This document shows positions 34,044 to 45,791 of a stretch of DNA of 64,000 nucleotides, piece by piece. The notes below the pieces were generated by a model. It was not told the origin of the DNA. It did not search any database and was given only the letters and a program-made list of their open reading frames with translations. The position numbers and the translations under genes were made by a program. Position 1 is the first letter of the stretch; every line of letters begins with the position of its first letter. The stretch lies in contig NZ_CP040825.1 in the NCBI RefSeq assembly GCF_006228185.1, positions 496,001 through 560,000 on the forward strand, in the 5' to 3' direction. The stretch is from Mycoplasma nasistruthionis. GTDB taxonomy: Bacteria; Bacillota_I; Bacilli_A; Mycoplasmatales; Metamycoplasmataceae.

Positions 34044-34436
34044 TTAACGTTTTGAAAATTGTCTTGCACGACGTGCTGCACGTAAACCTGGTTTTTTACG
34101 TTCTTTAGCGCGAGCATCTCTTGTAAGCATTTTTGCTTCTTTTAGAACTGAACGGTAATCTTGGCTAGCTTCTAATAATGCACGAGCAATACCTAATCTA
34201 ATAGCTCCTGCTTGTCCACTTAGACCCCCACCAACAACTCTTACACTTACGTCAAATGTATTAACTGTTTCTGTTAAAGCAAATGGTTGATTTGCATCTT
34301 TTAAGTAAATATCTGATGTTAAATATTCACGTGCATCTTTACCATTAATAACAAATTTTCCTGTACCTTGTGTTAATCTAACACGAGCTACTGAAGATTT
34401 TCTTCTACCTAATCCACGATAAATAACTTGTTCCAT
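34044..34436 (-). CDS. rpsI: 30S ribosomal protein S9
   Basis: 130 residues, [14 protein letters not shown] near the start and the conserved [15 protein letters not shown]-terminal tail that reaches the ribosomal P site. ATG overlaps the rplM stop by one base. Confidence 0.96.
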   Translation of the reverse strand: MEQVIYRGLGRRKSSVARVRLTQGTGKFVINGKDAREYLTSDIYLKDANQPFALTETVNTFDVSVRVVGGGLSGQAGAIRLGIARALLEASQDYRSVLKEAKMLTRDARAKERKKPGLRAARRARQFSKR

Positions 34437-34870
34437 TATTTAACCTCTAATTTCTCAGGGTTTTGAGCTTCATGTTTGTGCTCTGGTCCTGCGTAAACAA
34501 ATAAGTTACGACGTTGTTTATCACCTAATTTTGTGTGTGGTAACATTCCAAATACTGCTTTTTGAATTAAAGCTGTTGGTTTTTTAATTCTTAATTTAGC
34601 AGCGTTAATGCTTTTTAGTCCACCTGGGTATCCTGAGTGTGAGTAGTAAATTTTATCTTCTTCTTTGTTTGCTGTTAATACAATTTTGTCTGCGTTAACA
34701 ATGATAACATTGTCACCCATATCTGCATGTGGTGTAAATGTAGGTTTTGTTTTACCTCTTAGTACAGAAGCAACGTGTGCTGCTAAACGTCCTAAAACTT
34801 GACCTTCAGCATCAACAACGTATCATTTTTTAGATGCTTGTTGAGTGTTAACTATTGTAGTTTGTCTCAC
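34436..34870 (-). CDS. rplM: 50S ribosomal protein L13, GTG start
   Basis: 144 residues, [16 protein letters not shown] then [14 protein letters not shown], typical L13. The start is GTG at 34868-34870, four bases after AGGAGG; the ATG that overlaps it is out of frame. One UGA-Trp at codon 16. First gene of rplM-rpsI. Confidence 0.94.
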
Positions 34871-34937
34871 ATTTCCTCCTACGTTAATATTGTTTTATAT
34901 TATTCAAAATTTATTCGGTTCTATAAATTGCTTTTTA

Positions 34938-34946
34938 ATTATATCA
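34938..34946 (-). promoter_or_regulatory. Extended -10 promoter of rplM-rpsI
   Basis: TGATATAAT on the minus strand, about 65 bases upstream of the rplM GTG. Confidence 0.6.
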
Positions 34947-35019
34947 TAGTATTTTAAAATTCTGATATTTTTTAAAAGTTGCCGTTTTAATGCACTTTTT
35001 AAGCACAAAAATGCATTAT

Positions 35020-35699
35020 TTAATCTATTTTCATTTGGCTTAATAGAAAAATTGCAGCCGTTTCTGCTCTTAATATTCTTGAACCTAGCGAAACTAATTT
35101 GATATTATTTTTAATTGCTAAGTTAATTTCATCATCTGAAAAACCGCCTTCAGGACCTACAAAAAAGATTGTATCTCCTTGAATTGGTTGATCTAACTTT
35201 TGAGTTAGATTAACTTTTTCATGAGCTAAAATCTTGTTAGTATATTGTAGTTTTATAGCATCTTTAAAATCTGTTAATTCCTGTAGTTCAGGAATTTTAT
35301 TACGAAAAGATTGTTCGGAAGCATTTTGTAAAATGGTTTGAAAACGTTCATATTTTTTAACAAATTTATTGAAACTAATTAGTTCATGATTTGTAAATTG
35401 TGTTCTAAGAGGAATAATTTGGGTTGCTCCTAATTCAACAGCTTTTTGCAACGCTCATTCAAAACGATCTAATTTAATTACAGCTAGTGCTAAAACTACA
35501 TCATTTTGAGGCTCGTGATTTTCATCTATTTTTTCAAGGATTTTAGCTAAATCATTCTCTAATACACATTTATAAAAAACTTCTTGATAAACACAGATAA
35601 AAGGTTTATCATAAGCTCTAATAACTTTTAAGTGTTTTAAGGTTTCTTTTGATAAAACAAAGCAATTACCTTGTTTTTCTGATACGAAAAAACGGTTCA

Positions 35700-35700
<1 letters not shown>
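35020..35700 (-). CDS. rsmE: 16S rRNA m3U1498 methyltransferase
   Basis: SPOUT-family enzyme methylating U1498 of 16S rRNA with SAM. 226 residues with an N-terminal PUA-like domain and the knot motifs FFVGPEGGFSDDEI and LGSRILRAETAAIFLLSQ. ATG overlaps the stop of the ABC-F gene upstream, so the two are coupled. Confidence 0.92.
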
Positions 35701-37318
<1,618 letters not shown>

Positions 37319-37445
37319 TTTTACTCCTTAAATTAGCCAACATTTGTCTTTTTTCTATGATAATGTGAATAAAAAACCTTCATCAAAATGAGAAGGCTGT
37401 TAACATCAAAGCTTACGCTCTCGATGTCGGCTCCTGTTAATTATA
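37319..37445 (-). promoter_or_regulatory. ABC-F promoter and structured leader with attenuator
   Basis: TATAAT at 37440-37445 starts a leader of about 115 bases. A hairpin pairs ACATCGAGAGC with GCTTTGATGT (roughly 37402-37426), followed by CCTTC / GAAGG (37392-37396, 37377-37381) and TTTTTT, an intrinsic terminator before the gene. A possible upstream ORF begins at the ATG in TTTGATGTTAAC. Leaders of several antibiotic-responsive ABC-F genes in Firmicutes work by such attenuation; here this is inference. Confidence 0.5.
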
Positions 37446-37449
37446 ACAG

Positions 37450-37480
37450 AAAAAAAGAAAAGCTAATCAATAGCTTTTCT
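37450..37480 (-). terminator. Terminator of secA/Cys-rich operon
   Basis: Ten-bp stem (37456-37465 with 37471-37480) and a T-run on the minus strand. Confidence 0.85.
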
Positions 37481-37492
37481 GTGAATTATTAA

Positions 37493-38251
37493 TTATTGTT
37501 TTGCTAAAATTCTTGATTTTAGACCTTCGAAGTATGTTTGGTATTCGTCTGCTACTGGTACTAATGTAAAGTCTGCTTTACATGATGTACATTCTTTAAC
37601 TTCTTCTCTTACAAGTGCTGATTTTGAAAGTTTTTCATCAATGTGTCTTGTTGTCATGTTAGTGTTTCTGTTTGCTAAACATGAACCACCACAGCAAGCT
37701 CCACCAATTGGATCATAATGTCTTTCTTCGCGTGTTTCCATTGATAAGTAATCTACTTGTTCTTCAACTACTTCTTCTTGACATGATTGACACTCTTCTT
37801 CAACAACAGGACAAACACACTCTTCTTTACCTAAGCATGTTTCTTCTTGACAATCGTGTTTTGGTGTTTCTTCAACTACTTCTTCTACTTCACCACAACC
37901 TGTGCAAGCTTCATCACAAGCTTCTTCGTTTTTACAAATACATTCATCTTTTCCTAAGCATGTTTCTGCTTGGCAGTCATGTTTAGGTTCTTCGATAACT
38001 TCCACAACTTCTTCAACTACTTCTTGTACTTGAGGCTCTTCAACTACAACTTCTTCAAAGATTGGTTCTTCAACCACTTCTTCTACCACAGTCTCAACAA
38101 CTGGAGCTTGTTTTTTAGATTCAACTTGTTCAACATACATTTCTTCAAATTGAACTTCTGTTAATTCTTTAAATTGTACTTCTGTTAAACCTAATTCTCT
38201 TGCGTGTCTACAGTTTCTGAAATTTCTTCTACATCTTAGACATTTTTTCAT
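37493..38251 (-). CDS. Cysteine-rich repeat protein of unknown function
   Basis: 252 residues with 21 Cys by my count, no signal peptide or membrane helix. N-terminal CLRC-x6-C, then an acidic Glu/Val stretch, then a repeat PKHDCQ-ETCLGK-EC-C present twice about 47 residues apart, with more paired Cys (ACTGC, CQSC, CCGGSC, CTSC). The spacing suggests metal binding. It follows secA by 30 bases and shares its terminator, so it is likely co-transcribed. I do not recognise the family. The SecA here lacks the usual C-terminal Cys/His zinc motif, so a role with SecA is conceivable but unproven. Confidence 0.75.
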   Translation of the reverse strand: MKKCLRCRRNFRNCRHARELGLTEVQFKELTEVQFEEMYVEQVESKKQAPVVETVVEEVVEEPIFEEVVVEEPQVQEVVEEVVEVIEEPKHDCQAETCLGKDECICKNEEACDEACTGCGEVEEVVEETPKHDCQEETCLGKEECVCPVVEEECQSCQEEVVEEQVDYLSMETREERHYDPIGGACCGGSCLANRNTNMTTRHIDEKLSKSALVREEVKECTSCKADFTLVPVADEYQTYFEGLKSRILAKQ

Positions 38252-38281
38252 ATTTTCTCTCTTTCATTATAGTTCAATGTC

Positions 38282-41107
38282 TTATTTCTTTAGGTCACTT
38301 AAAGAAATATAGTTAATTTTATTAGTTCTAGTTCTTCTTAGTGCCTTTTGTCTATTTGGCAATAATTCATGACGATAAATAAGACGTTGATTGTCTTTTA
38401 GACTGTGACCATTCTTATCATAATTATAAACTTTATTTTTAATTTTTTGATTTGTATTTTCTGGAATTTCAAACCTAGGAACAGAAGCACTTTGTTTGCT
38501 GTTTAACTCTTGCTCTAAGAAAGAAAAACTATTAATTCCACCATTTGCATATGATGCTTTTTGTTCAATTTGTTTAAATTGTGATTCTTGAACTTTTTGT
38601 TCTTGTTGAATTTCTTCAAGTCTTCTTTTGACAGATTCATACATTTGAATCACTCTACGTTCTTGCTCTTCAATTGATGTTTGTGGATCAAGTGGCATTG
38701 ATTCTAATATTCTCATGAATACTGGGTCATGTCTCATTTCTTTTGTAATCAATGATTTAACACCCATTCTATTAGAGAATATTCTTAATAAAACACCATA
38801 AGCAATATCATCTAACATCGCATCAAACATTTTTGAACCTTCTTCAGTATATGACTGATAAGGATTTTTCTGTGAATATTGAACCAAATTAACGTTAGAA
38901 CGTAATTTGTCCATTCTGTTAATGTGACGTTGTCATTTTTCATCCAACGTCTCTAGAATGATGTTTTTAGCTGTTGAAACCAACTCTTCTTCTGAAGTTT
39001 TTTCTAATGCATTTTTTTGTCATTCTTGATAAACAGTCAGAATTATATTTGCAACATAATCTGGTAAGTCTTGTTCATGAACTTTTGAAATATCATCTAA
39101 ATCAAAATGAAACTTAATTAAACTTCCGATGTTTTGATTTAAGAAACTTACTAGTGCTGTGTAATTATAAGTATGATTGTGTAGTTTATATTCACCACTT
39201 CTAACAATTGTTCTAGCTGCTGAGCCTATCATTCTTTGGAGGATAAAAATAATATCTTTGCTATATAAAATCAAGTCTCTTTGCGCATAAATTAAATCAC
39301 GTTGTTGTCTAATAACATCATCGTAATTAAGAACTGATTTACGCGAATCATAGTTAAAACCTTCAATTTTCTTTTGAGCATGGTTGAATGCGAATCTTAA
39401 GTTTTTGTTGGTTATTTCTTGGTTTTGTGAATCTGAATATGCCTCTTTAAAACTTTCATAATTTGCAAACCTTTGCATCAATTGATCATCAAGCGAAATA
39501 AAGAATTTACTTGTACCAACGTCACCCTGACGTCCTGAACGTCCTCTTAATTGATTGTCAATTCTTCTTGATTCGGCTTTATCAGTTCCTAAAACATATA
39601 AACCACCTTTTTCAATGGCTTCAGGTGTAGGTTTGATATCCGTTCCACGACCTGCCATGTTTGTGGCAATTGTTACAGCATAAGCATGACCAGCACGAGA
39701 AATAATTTCAGCTTCAGATTCATTTTGTTTAGCATTTAAAACAGTATGTGGAATACCTTTGGCTAATAATTTTTTATGAACTATTTCTGAGTCTTCAATT
39801 TGTGCAGTCCCTACTAAAACTGGTTGCCCTTTGGCATAAAGTTCTACAATTTTGTCAACAACTGCATTTCATTTATCTTCTGAATTGGCAAAAATAGCGT
39901 CTATTTCATCAACACGAGCAATTGGTTTGTTTGTAGGTACAACATTAACTCTCATGTTGTAAATATCAATAAATTCTTGTTCTTCTGTTTTACCTGTCCC
40001 TGTCATTCCACAAAGTTTTTTGAACATTCTGAAAAAGTTTTGATAAGTAATTGTTGCCAGTGTTTTTGTTTCTGGTTCAATTTCAACTGACTCTTTTGCT
40101 TGAATAGCTTGTTGCAGACCTTCTGAATAAGAACGTCCATCCATTATACGACCAGTAAAGGCATCAACAAGTTCAATTTTTCCATTTCTAACAATGTATT
40201 CAACATCAATTCTCATGATTTTGTGTGCTCTTAGGGCGTTTTGAATTAAATGGACATCTTCACTGTGATCAATGTTGTAAATGTTTGTTGTGTTATAGAA
40301 TTTGTTGGCTTTTTCAATTCCCGAGTGTGATAAAGTAACTGATTTAGATTCTTCATCGATTAAATAATCACCTTCCACTAGAGATCTAACAAAAATATCA
40401 GCACTAAAGTAGTTAGTTACATTTTCATGTTCACCACCTGAAATAATCAGCGGTGTTTTAGCCTCATCAATTAAAATTGAGTCAACTTCATCGATTAAAC
40501 AAAACTGCAACCCTCTTTGAACCTTTTCTGATGCAGTTTTGACCATGTTATCTCTTAAATAGTCAAACCCAAGCTCTGAGTGGACTGAGTAAGTAATGTC
40601 AGCTGCATAAGCAGCTCTTTTGTTATATGAATCAAGACTTGCTTTGTTTATCCCAACAGTAAGCCCTAAAAAGTTAAATACTTCACCCATTTCTTTTGCA
40701 TCACGTTCACTCAAATATTCGTTAACAGTTGATACAATCGCACCCTTACCTAAAAGCGCGTTTAAATAAACAGGAGCAATTGAAGTAATGGTTTTACCTT
40801 CTCCTGTTTTCATTTCTGCAACAGAACCTAAATCAAGTAAAATTCCACCTAGCATTTGAACATCATAAGGTCTTTTACCTAAAACTCTTTTTGTTGCTTC
40901 TCTAGCAACAGCAAAGGCATCATTTCTAATTTGTTCTAATGTGTGCCCTTTTTCAAGCAATTCTTTGAAGAATTGTGTCTTGCTTTTTAGCTCTTCATCA
41001 GTGAATTTTGTCACTATTTCTTCAAGTTGGTTGATCTTACGTAAAGATTGCTCAGCAATTCTCATTTCTGTTGTTTTAAAATCAAATAAATTTTTTAAAA
41101 ATTTCAT
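38282..41107 (-). CDS. secA: Preprotein translocase ATPase SecA
   Basis: 941-residue motor that pushes secretory proteins through SecYEG. Walker A MKTGEGKT at 99-106, Walker B LIDEVDSILIDEA near 205-217, motifs MAGRGTDI, GTDKAESRRID and QLRGRSGRQGD. The C-terminal end (ISLSDLKK) has a Lys-rich linker but no SEC-C zinc motif. UGA-Trp codons split the frame at least twice. Start ATG 41105-41107. Confidence 0.96.
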
Positions 41108-41161
41108 ATAAACTCACTTTTTATAATGGGTGTATTTCTTTTTAAATTTTACAACATTTAC

Positions 41162-41198
41162 CGAAAAAGATTGAAAAAAGCCTATGTAGGCTTATTTC
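41162..41198. repeat. 37-bp target site duplication, left copy
   Basis: Identical to 42909-42945. Contains the AAGCCTA / TAGGCTT terminator stem. Confidence 0.85.
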
Positions 41199-41224
41199 TG
41201 TGAATTATGGTTTATTTTGTCACT
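41199..41224 (+). repeat. Left terminal inverted repeat
   Basis: Begins TGTGAATTATGG and ends TTTGTCACT; pairs with 42883-42908 with four mismatches. Confidence 0.8.
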
Positions 41225-41230
41225 CCTTGT

Positions 41231-41251
41231 ATTATGGTTTATTTTGTCACT
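41231..41251 (+). repeat. Internal copy of the left-end motif
   Basis: 21 bases identical to 41204-41224, 27 bases downstream in direct orientation; a likely second transposase-binding site. Confidence 0.8.
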
Positions 41252-41293
41252 TTTGCTTAATTTAAGATTCAAAAGTTTTAAAATTGTTAAATT

Positions 41294-42836
41294 ATGATTA
41301 AACTAAATTTAAAAAACACAAATTTATCAACAGAATATGAAAAAAATAGAATTTTAAACTTAAAAACAATAGCAATTCACAAGAACTGAACAAACGAACA
41401 ATTAAGTTTAAAAACAGGGCTTTCAGTAAGAACGATAATTAGATACAAAAAGGAAATCTTTAATACAGAAAAGGGAGATAAAAGTTTCGTTAGAACAAAA
41501 CATAAAAATATAAATAAAGTTAAAGATCGAAAAATATCAGATGATTTATTTCAAGAAATTTATAAACAATATCTTGAAACAAATAACGCAATTATCGACA
41601 TAGAAAGAACAGACAACGAATTAAGTTATAAAGAATTTTATGAGACATTTTTAGATCAAAATATTAAGGAAAAGTTGTCTTATTCTTGAATGATTTATAG
41701 ATTTAATGAATTAGGTTTTCACAATCGTCACACAACAAAAAGAGGAAGAAAAATTACCAGAGATTTAAAGAAAATCAAAAAACTAAATGAAGAAACTCAT
41801 ATGATGATTGCAGAAATCCAAAACAAACAAAACACCACAAAAAACAAAGAATGATTTTGAATTTAAATAAGAATTTAAAGTTTGGTGAAATACTTGAAAT
41901 TGATGCTCAAGTAGAACCATATTTATTTAAAGAAAACAAAATTTATCTTTACCATGCAATTGATGCAGCAACAGGAATGCTTTTAGGTATGTGAGTTGAA
42001 TATCAAGAAACCAATCTTGGATATCAAAGACTCCTAGAAATAGTGTTTAAAAGATTCGGATTCCCTAAAATAATCCATACAGATAAACGTAAAACATTTT
42101 GAGGTAGTGAAAGTACTGAGACAATGTTTGAAAAGAATTTAAACGAAAAGGGTATTAGAATAATAAGTTCATCAAACCCTAAACACAAACCGCATGTTGA
42201 AAGATCTTTTAGAAGTGCTCAAGATAAACTACCAGTTTTCATTAGTCAAAATCAAATTAAAACAATTGAAGATTTAAGAAGAAACGGTGATAAATATGTA
42301 AATTACTACAACACAAAATTTAAAAAAGTTATTGCTAAAAAATCATTATTCAACAAAGAAGGAATGCTAAGAAATAATTGAAGAGTTGACATTGAAATCA
42401 ACAGAAAAGTTATTAATGGTGCGGTTAGATTTGGTAAGAAAATTTACGCAGCTTATATGAGCGATGGCAGAAGATTAATGATGCATGATTGATCATGAAC
42501 TAGATTAATAATGGCGTCTGATGGTAATTTTTATTTCAAATATTTAGACAAGATTTATTATGCAAAAGAACCTGAAGGAAAAGATTTGACAAAAGCAGAA
42601 ATTTGAGCTTTGGAAAACAATTTAGACCTTTCAGTACCACATGTTCAACAAATGTATTTTTTGTTGCGCAAAAATAAAAGCTTTCATCAATATTTACAAA
42701 AATACATGGATCGATTAATAAATTTACTGTCTCAAACTGAACCTGACGTACAAGAAATAAAAAAGCAATGCGTGAAATGTTCAAAGAAATACGCGCATTG
42801 CATAACAAAATTGCTGATGAAATTCTAATAGAATAA
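41294..42836 (+). CDS. ISNCY/IS1202-type DDE transposase, split in frames
   Basis: Three overlapping frames add up to 514 residues. An N-terminal helix-turn-helix part is followed by a catalytic core with DDE residues in LEIDAQ, IIHTDKR and PHVERSF. Frame changes lie at A6 41839-41844, which reads as slippery A AAA AAC, and at A6 42759-42764, which reads as A AAA AAG; both would need a -1 shift or one extra A. Either programmed frameshifting or under-called homopolymers explains this. UGA-Trp codons show it is adapted to, or resident in, a UGA-Trp host. ATG at 41294-41296. Confidence 0.75.
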
Positions 42837-42882
42837 CATCATTTATATTGTATAAAAATATCATTAAATTAAATCGCGAAAA

Positions 42883-42908
42883 AGTGACAAATTAAACAAT
42901 ATTTTACA
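42883..42908 (-). repeat. Right terminal inverted repeat
   Basis: Reverse complement begins TGTAAAATATTG; partner of 41199-41224. Confidence 0.8.
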
Positions 42909-42945
42909 CGAAAAAGATTGAAAAAAGCCTATGTAGGCTTATTTC
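42909..42945. repeat. 37-bp target site duplication, right copy
   Basis: Identical to 41162-41198; here the hairpin acts as the terminator of the adjacent small RNA candidate on the minus strand. Confidence 0.85.
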
Positions 42946-43055
42946 AATCTGAAAATTACAGTTCTTGTTAATCCAAATTATAATTTATCCTATTTATGAC
43001 ATGCAGTTATCATTTAGGTTTTATTTTAAACTGTTATGCCAGCGACATGGGCTTA
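42917..43055 (-). ncRNA. Small RNA candidate at the IS insertion site
   Basis: On the minus strand TATAAT (43061-43066) is followed by about 135 bases without ORF and by a terminator (42925-42931 with 42934-42940, then T6). Internal pairing TGGCAT / ATGTCA plus CAGTT / AACTG makes a hairpin (43001-43010 region with 43030-43041), and a CCTA / TAGG pairing is possible across it. The IS sits just beyond the terminator, which it duplicated. Identity unknown. Confidence 0.4.
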
Positions 43056-43065
43056 AAAGTATTAT

Positions 43066-43091
43066 AAAAAGCACAAATTATTGTGCTTTTT
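43066..43091 (-). terminator. Terminator of hpt
   Basis: AAAAAGCACAA / TTGTGCTTTTT stem overlapping the hpt stop; its T-run runs into the TATAAT of the small RNA candidate. Confidence 0.75.
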
Positions 43092-43686
43092 GATTATTGT
43101 TTTCTAAATAAACTGGATCTGTGTTTAAAACTCCTATGTATGGCAAATTACGATACTTTTCTTTGTAATCCAAGCCAAATCCAACTAGAAATTCATCACC
43201 AACTGTAAAACATGAATAGTCTGCTTTTAAGTCATTTTTCCGGTTTACTGGTTTATCTAATAAGGTTAAAATCTTAATTGATTTTGGATTTCTTAGTCTT
43301 AGCAATTCTGTAATTTTAGCTAATGTAATGCCAGAATCAATGATATCTTCAACAATTAAAACATCTTTGTTTTGAATATCACTTGCTAAGTCCATAATGA
43401 TTTTAACGCTTCCGGTTGAGTGTAAACCCCCAGCATAGCTACTTGCTGTTAAAAAGTCAATTCTGTGGTCTGTTTTTACATCTTTAATTAATTGTGCAAG
43501 GAACGGAATACTTCCTTTTAGAAGTCCGACAATTATTAAATCTTGTGACGATTGATAAGTTTTATCCACTCATTTGGCAGCTTTTAAAATACCATCTTCA
43601 AGTTGTGTTTTTGAGTAAATAACTTTAGAAATAGCTGGATGAATATCGGAATTTTTTTGAGATTGGTTTTTTAGAAATTTGAACAT
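43078..43686 (-). CDS. hpt: Hypoxanthine phosphoribosyltransferase
   Basis: Purine salvage: converts hypoxanthine or guanine plus PRPP to IMP or GMP. 202 residues with IVGLLKGSIPF and the PRPP loop VLIVEDIIDSGITL. An in-frame UGA-Trp near residue 39 and ATG at 43684-43686 extend it beyond the first standard-code Met. Five bases downstream of the dNK gene, forming a salvage operon. Confidence 0.93.
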
Positions 43687-43691
43687 AATAC

Positions 43692-44348
43692 CTACTTAGA
43701 TGCTTTATATGCTTCAATTAATTTAACCGCTTCTTCTAACACTTGATCTTCAGTTAAATCGTTTGTGTCTAATATTGCATAATTAATTTTATACTTTTCA
43801 ACAACTTTTATATATGTGTCTTTATAAACATCGTATAGTTCTTTAAAATATGTCTCATTTTTTTCATAGTTTTCGATTTCAACATCGCGCCCACGTTTGA
43901 ATAGACGGTTTTTAAAGTTTTCATATGAAACATCAAGGAAAATTGCAAACTCAGGTAATTCACTTGGTGTAATTAATTCATTAAATAAAGCATCATAAGC
44001 TTTCATTGTTTTTTCTGGTAGATTTTTAAAATTCACCATTGCAAACACATAGTGTTCAGCACCAAAACGGTCTAAGAATAAAAAGTCATTCTTTGAATCT
44101 AATCCCATTTGGTCAAATTTGTCTAAATGTTTTCTAACATTTTCCATATGATGCTCAACAACATATGTTTGGAAACTTAACTCTAAGTTAGGTTTCTTTT
44201 CATAGAATCATTTTAACATTGTGTTAAAAACTTCATCATTTTGTGTGAACTCATCAATTAATAATGAGTGTCCTTCGTAGTGTTCTATAAGTTTTTTTGA
44301 TAGTGTACTTTTACCACTACTTATCATTCCTGATATTCCAATTAGCAT
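43692..44348 (-). CDS. Deoxynucleoside kinase (dGK/dAK type)
   Basis: Phosphorylates deoxyadenosine/deoxyguanosine in salvage. 218 residues with P-loop GMISSGKS (7-14), the DRFGAEHYVFA substrate block and the LID motif KRGRDVEIENYEKN. ATG at 44346-44348 follows AAGGAG. Groups with hpt. Confidence 0.88.
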
Positions 44349-44393
44349 AATTTTCTCCTTGATTTTTATTGGTTTTTTACTAAAAAGGGGTTA

Positions 44394-44427
44394 AGAAAAA
44401 GACAAAAGAAGCCTTCTATCTTTTTCT
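44394..44427 (-). other. Hairpin in the greA-dNK spacer
   Basis: Nine-bp AGAAAAAGA / TCTTTTTCT stem without a clear T-run; either a weak terminator of greA or a leader structure of the dNK-hpt mRNA. Confidence 0.35.
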
Positions 44428-44467
44428 AATTAGGGAAAAATCCTTAATTTATTATCGTTTGAATAGC

Positions 44468-44983
44468 TTAATTGTCTTTTCAAGCTTTTAATATTTTTAT
44501 TTCGTATTTTTCTTGACCTTCAACTAAGATTGGTGCTGTATTTGAATAATCTTCTAATACTTCTTTGTTGATTAAAGCCTTAGCTAATGGGCTTTGGTCT
44601 GAAATTCTGTTTTCAAATGGATCACTATCTAGAACTCCACCAATTTCGATAACGTGAATCTCACCTGTGTTTAGTTCTTTAAATTGAACCTTTGTTCCAA
44701 TTGTAATTCTGCTGTGGTGTGTAGCTAGGTTTTTATTAGAAATAACAACTGAATTATTAATAATATTTTCTAGTTCACTAATGCGACCTTCAACAACACT
44801 TTGTCTTTCTCTTGCTGCATCATATTCGGCATTTTCAGACAAGTCCCCTTGAGCACGTGCTTCTTTTAGGGCTTCTTGAACTTTTGGACGTTCAACTTTA
44901 ACTAAATTTTCGTATTCTTCTTTGAACTTATTTAATTTCTCTTCTGAGATGTATTGAATTTGTTGATTTAATTCTTGAGCCAT
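44468..44983 (-). CDS. greA: Transcription elongation factor GreA
   Basis: Rescues backtracked RNA polymerase by stimulating transcript cleavage. 171 residues: N-terminal coiled coil with the acidic tip DLSENAEYDAA and C-terminal FKBP-like domain (GTKVQF, ISDQSPLAKAL). The true end is WKDN after an in-frame UGA-Trp at 44480-44482. The 143-base spacer upstream holds a TTGGAC / GTCCAA hairpin (about 45043-45062) and a TAAAAT -10-like box. Confidence 0.94.
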
Positions 44984-45126
44984 TTTCCCTCACCCTTGTT
45001 AATATGCTATATTTTACATTAATATTAAATTTAATCTTGGACTTTTTATGTCCAAAAAGGTTGAAAAAGCATTTTAACTCTATGTCTTAGGGTTAAAAAA
45101 CTTTTAATAAATTATGATAATCTGAA

Positions 45127-45786
45127 TTATTTTTTCACAATGAATAAGTATTTACTACTTAGGTATGAAACTTCATAAGTTATACCAATTAATTTTAAGT
45201 GACTAATTAATTTTTTGATTTCTGGTTTTGGATTATTAGCATATGAAATAGCTATCATTCCATTTGTATTTAGCTGTGAATAATATTTATCAAATAAATC
45301 ATTTAAGTCTTGATTTGTGCCTTCAATGGCTATAAAATCAAGTTTTTCTTGTTCTAGTAAATGAATTTGATTTGGAAAATCTGCTGGAAAGTTTTCTTTT
45401 GCTTCATTAATTTTTGGTAAATCAATTTCTAAAGCATCATAATAAACAGTTGCTTTAACTTTATTAGCAATTGCACTGATGTAAAATTGGTCTTTAGTAC
45501 TTAAAACTAAAACTTTTGAATAACTATTTTGATAAATTGTGTTAATTAAACCTTCGATATCCAAATCCAAAGCTTTTGATTTAAAATGATCTTTTAAGTC
45601 AAAAGGTAAAGTACCTAAATCATTACGCATTGATTGAATTTGTATCATTGTTTCAGCTTGTGATTTTTCTAAGTATTTTTTTCTAATTCTTCTACTAATT
45701 AGAGCTAAAACTACATAAGTACTAATTCCTAGTATTAAAACCACAATAGCAGATATTCACAGTGCTAATTTTGTATTTTCACCCAT
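45127..45786 (-). CDS. Putative membrane-anchored methyltransferase-like protein
   Basis: 219 residues with one N-terminal membrane helix (about 7-28), a basic cytosolic stretch, then an alpha/beta domain. The pattern KVLVLSTKD, TVYYDALEID, DFIAIEGT and GMIAISYANNP resembles a Rossmann SAM-methyltransferase fold with a degraded glycine motif. I cannot name a substrate. It follows ruvX by five bases and belongs to the alaS-ruvX transcription unit. Confidence 0.6.
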
Positions 45787-45791
45787 GTTGC

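Larger units (their letters stand above)
41199..42908 (+). mobile_element. IS1202-like insertion sequence (ISNCY group), 1710 bp
   Basis: One transposase gene lies between imperfect 26-bp terminal inverted repeats beginning TGT (41199-41224 and 42883-42908, 22 of 26 matching), exactly flanked by a 37-bp direct duplication. IS1202 is known for a length near 1.75 kb and an unusually long 27-bp target duplication, which fits. A second copy of the left-end motif lies inside at 41231-41251. Confidence 0.85.

Noticed and set aside
34989-35017. Terminator after rsmE
   Set aside because: Only a 6-bp AATGCA/TGCATT stem with a 17-base loop and no T-run on the minus strand.
41204-41251. Two 21-bp repeats spaced by 27 bases, considered as a mini-CRISPR
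   Set aside because: Only two copies, one lies exactly in the terminal inverted repeat of the IS, and no cas genes are present. No CRISPR array is seen anywhere in the window.
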